From Gigaspora margarita (lineage: Eukaryota > Glomeromycota > Glomeromycetes > Diversisporales > Gigasporaceae): a DNA stretch of 64,000 nucleotides. The first letter of the stretch is position 1. The number at the start of each line of letters is the position of its first letter. This document shows positions 62,803-64,000 of this stretch, piece after piece. Location: NCBI GenBank assembly GCA_009809945.1, contig WTPW01000159.1, forward strand, positions 164,176 to 228,175. Reading direction: 5' to 3'. The notes beneath the pieces were generated by a model. It was given only the letters and a program-made list of their open reading frames with translations. It was not told where the DNA came from and did not search any database. A program made the translations under genes and the position numbers.

Positions 62803-63654
62803 GTTGGAACCTCTACTCTACCTTTGGGAATTATAAAAGACTTACCTGTTGAAATAGATCATGTTACCATTCCTCTTACTATGGAAGCAGTAGACACTAC
62901 CTCTTATTCTGTTCTCTTAGGTAATGATTGGAACCAAAAAGTTGAAGCAAATTATAACTGGAAAAATGGTCACTATACCTTTAGATGGGAAGACAGAAAA
63001 CATACTATCCCTACCACTTATGAAAGTAATCAACCTCTTCCTAGTCAACCTACTGTCACTAACCCTGATGAATTAGACATTTATGAACCAGAATATTTGT
63101 ATCCTAGAGAAGCTTATACTTTTAACCTTGAAGACTCAGACCAATCTCCTCCACCTGAGAATGATGAATGGACCATTCAACAGTCATGCTGTAAAAATAG
63201 AAATGCTTCTAAACAATGTGTTTGTGAAAATTGTAGTTCTTCTGACCATTTCTTTGCAAACTGTCCTACCAACCAATGCGACAGATGTCTAGGATTAGGC
63301 CATATTTTAGTTAAATGCCCTAGACAAGCTCCAAGATGTGCTACTTGCCCTACTTGCTATGACCCTAATCATTTATACAAGGACTGCCCAAATAATATCT
63401 GCAGAGGATGCAGTACACCAGGACACATTGAAGCTTATTGCCCTTTCACTACTTGGAAAAGACAAAACTTGGTTTTTCAGTGTGGATGTACTCTTGATCA
63501 AGTTGATAACCAACGTCTACCTAACCATAGCCCTCACTATACCCACCACTACTGCCAATACAAAGTTCCTAATAGACCTGAATCTCTTAAACTTTTTGAG
63601 GAAAAACTTGTATGTCCAGGATGTTATATAGACTACCATTGTGCCTTGAACTAA
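62803..63654 (+). pseudogene. Ty3-like protease C-terminal half and four-knuckle CCHC array
   Basis: Continues the protease frame after the hAT-like insertion. TLPLGIIKDLPVEIDHVTIP and YSVLLGNDWNQKVEANYNW are the C-terminal strands of a retropepsin-like fold. A Pro/acidic linker follows (62990-63180). Then come four CX2CX4HX4C knuckles in a row: CENCSSSDHFFANC, CDRCLGLGHILVKC, CPTCYDPNHLYKDC and CRGCSTPGHIEAYC (about 63224-63450). More Cys/His pairs (CGCTLDQ, CPGCYIDYHC) follow to the TAA at 63652. Four knuckles downstream of protease is unusual, since knuckles normally sit in Gag, where this element already has one. The longest open stretch of the element (276 codons) is here. Confidence 0.75.
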
Positions 63655-64000
63655 GAAGACCCTCGAAGTATCTTTTCTTTACCCAAGGTGAAGGAAGAGG
63701 TAACTGCAAAATATGTGATAAGTCTGACACTAGATCCAAAATGTGTCAATTAGAAAGCCTTCGAGAAGAATTATAGTTCTGTGAATTGGAACACCTCTAT
63801 GCTTATAAAGCTAGCCAGGATGATTGGTATAATCCTAACTATAACCTTTGGACTAGAATCAAATACTATATAGAATCAACCTGAAATGCTGGACACCAGT
63901 ATGAAATAAACCAGACCAGAATATACTGCCTTGCAAAAATTCTTTTGGATGAAAATGTCCAAACAATTACCTAGGCTTTAGGACCTCTAGTATTAGACTG
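63655..64000 (+). pseudogene. Continuation of the Ty3-like polyprotein, cut by window edge
   Basis: In the +1 frame relative to the stop at 63652, the sequence reads YLFFTQGEGRGNCKICDKSD, CQLESLREEL, stop, FCELEHLYAYKASQDDWYN, stop, NAGHQYEINQTRIYCLAKIL. Stops at 63774 (TAG), 63882 (TGA) and 63972 (TAG) are again CAG or TGG decay. Another Cys pair (CKICDK) continues the zinc theme. No reverse transcriptase motif is reached before the edge. Confidence 0.55.

Overview
The window looks like AT-rich, repeat-saturated nuclear DNA of a filamentous fungus. An arbuscular-mycorrhizal (Glomeromycotina-like) genome is my best guess. It rests on one intron-containing gene for a fungal-type multi-pass membrane protein, TTAGGG-type telomere-like snippets, a Ty3-like element rich in zinc knuckles, and a Helitron relic with a DUF6570-like segment. 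Species is not provable from sequence reading alone.

Bases 1-29445 carry the strangest signal. A fixed lattice of 54 bp is imposed on otherwise ordinary repeat DNA: 8 T, 7 retained bases, 8 T, 31 retained bases. The T8 blocks start at positions 47+54k and 62+54k (plus 8-15 at the left edge). Phase never drifts across 29 kb, the last block is 29438-29445, and about 50 of 545 cells are skipped, always both blocks together. Where the same repeats occur untouched further right (37.2, 51.4 and 57.8 kb), the alignment is ungapped. The T8 blocks therefore replace 8 bases; they are not insertions. A data-level overlay or file/assembly corruption is by far the likeliest cause. Long Phe/Lys-rich reading frames in this part are by-products and are not annotated as genes.

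From 29.4 to 35.4 kb: T-rich low-complexity DNA, a frameshifted Helitron relic on the minus strand, then the only convincing host gene, a three-exon minus-strand gene (33314-34626, 380 aa) for a membrane protein probably of the UPF0658 Golgi family. From 35.4 to 40.9 kb: small non-autonomous DNA transposons nested in one another and a large palindromic repeat family.

From 40970 to 51137: a decayed minus-strand LINE (ORF1 with RNA-binding-like domains; ORF2 with endonuclease, reverse transcriptase, RNase H and a C-terminal zinc motif). It is flanked by a candidate 22-bp target duplication and split by about 2.2 kb of unrelated DNA. From 51.3 to 58.6 kb: MITEs with intact 8-bp or TA target duplications, a 339-bp retroposon with a 16-bp duplication and A-tail, minisatellites, and a tRNA-derived SINE split by a hAT-type MITE. 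From 59.2 kb to the right edge: a decayed plus-strand Ty3-like element (gag, protease, array of CCHC knuckles, running off the window), itself interrupted by a 180-bp MITE and a 1013-bp hAT-like element. Its in-frame stops are all explicable as C-to-T or G-to-A changes.
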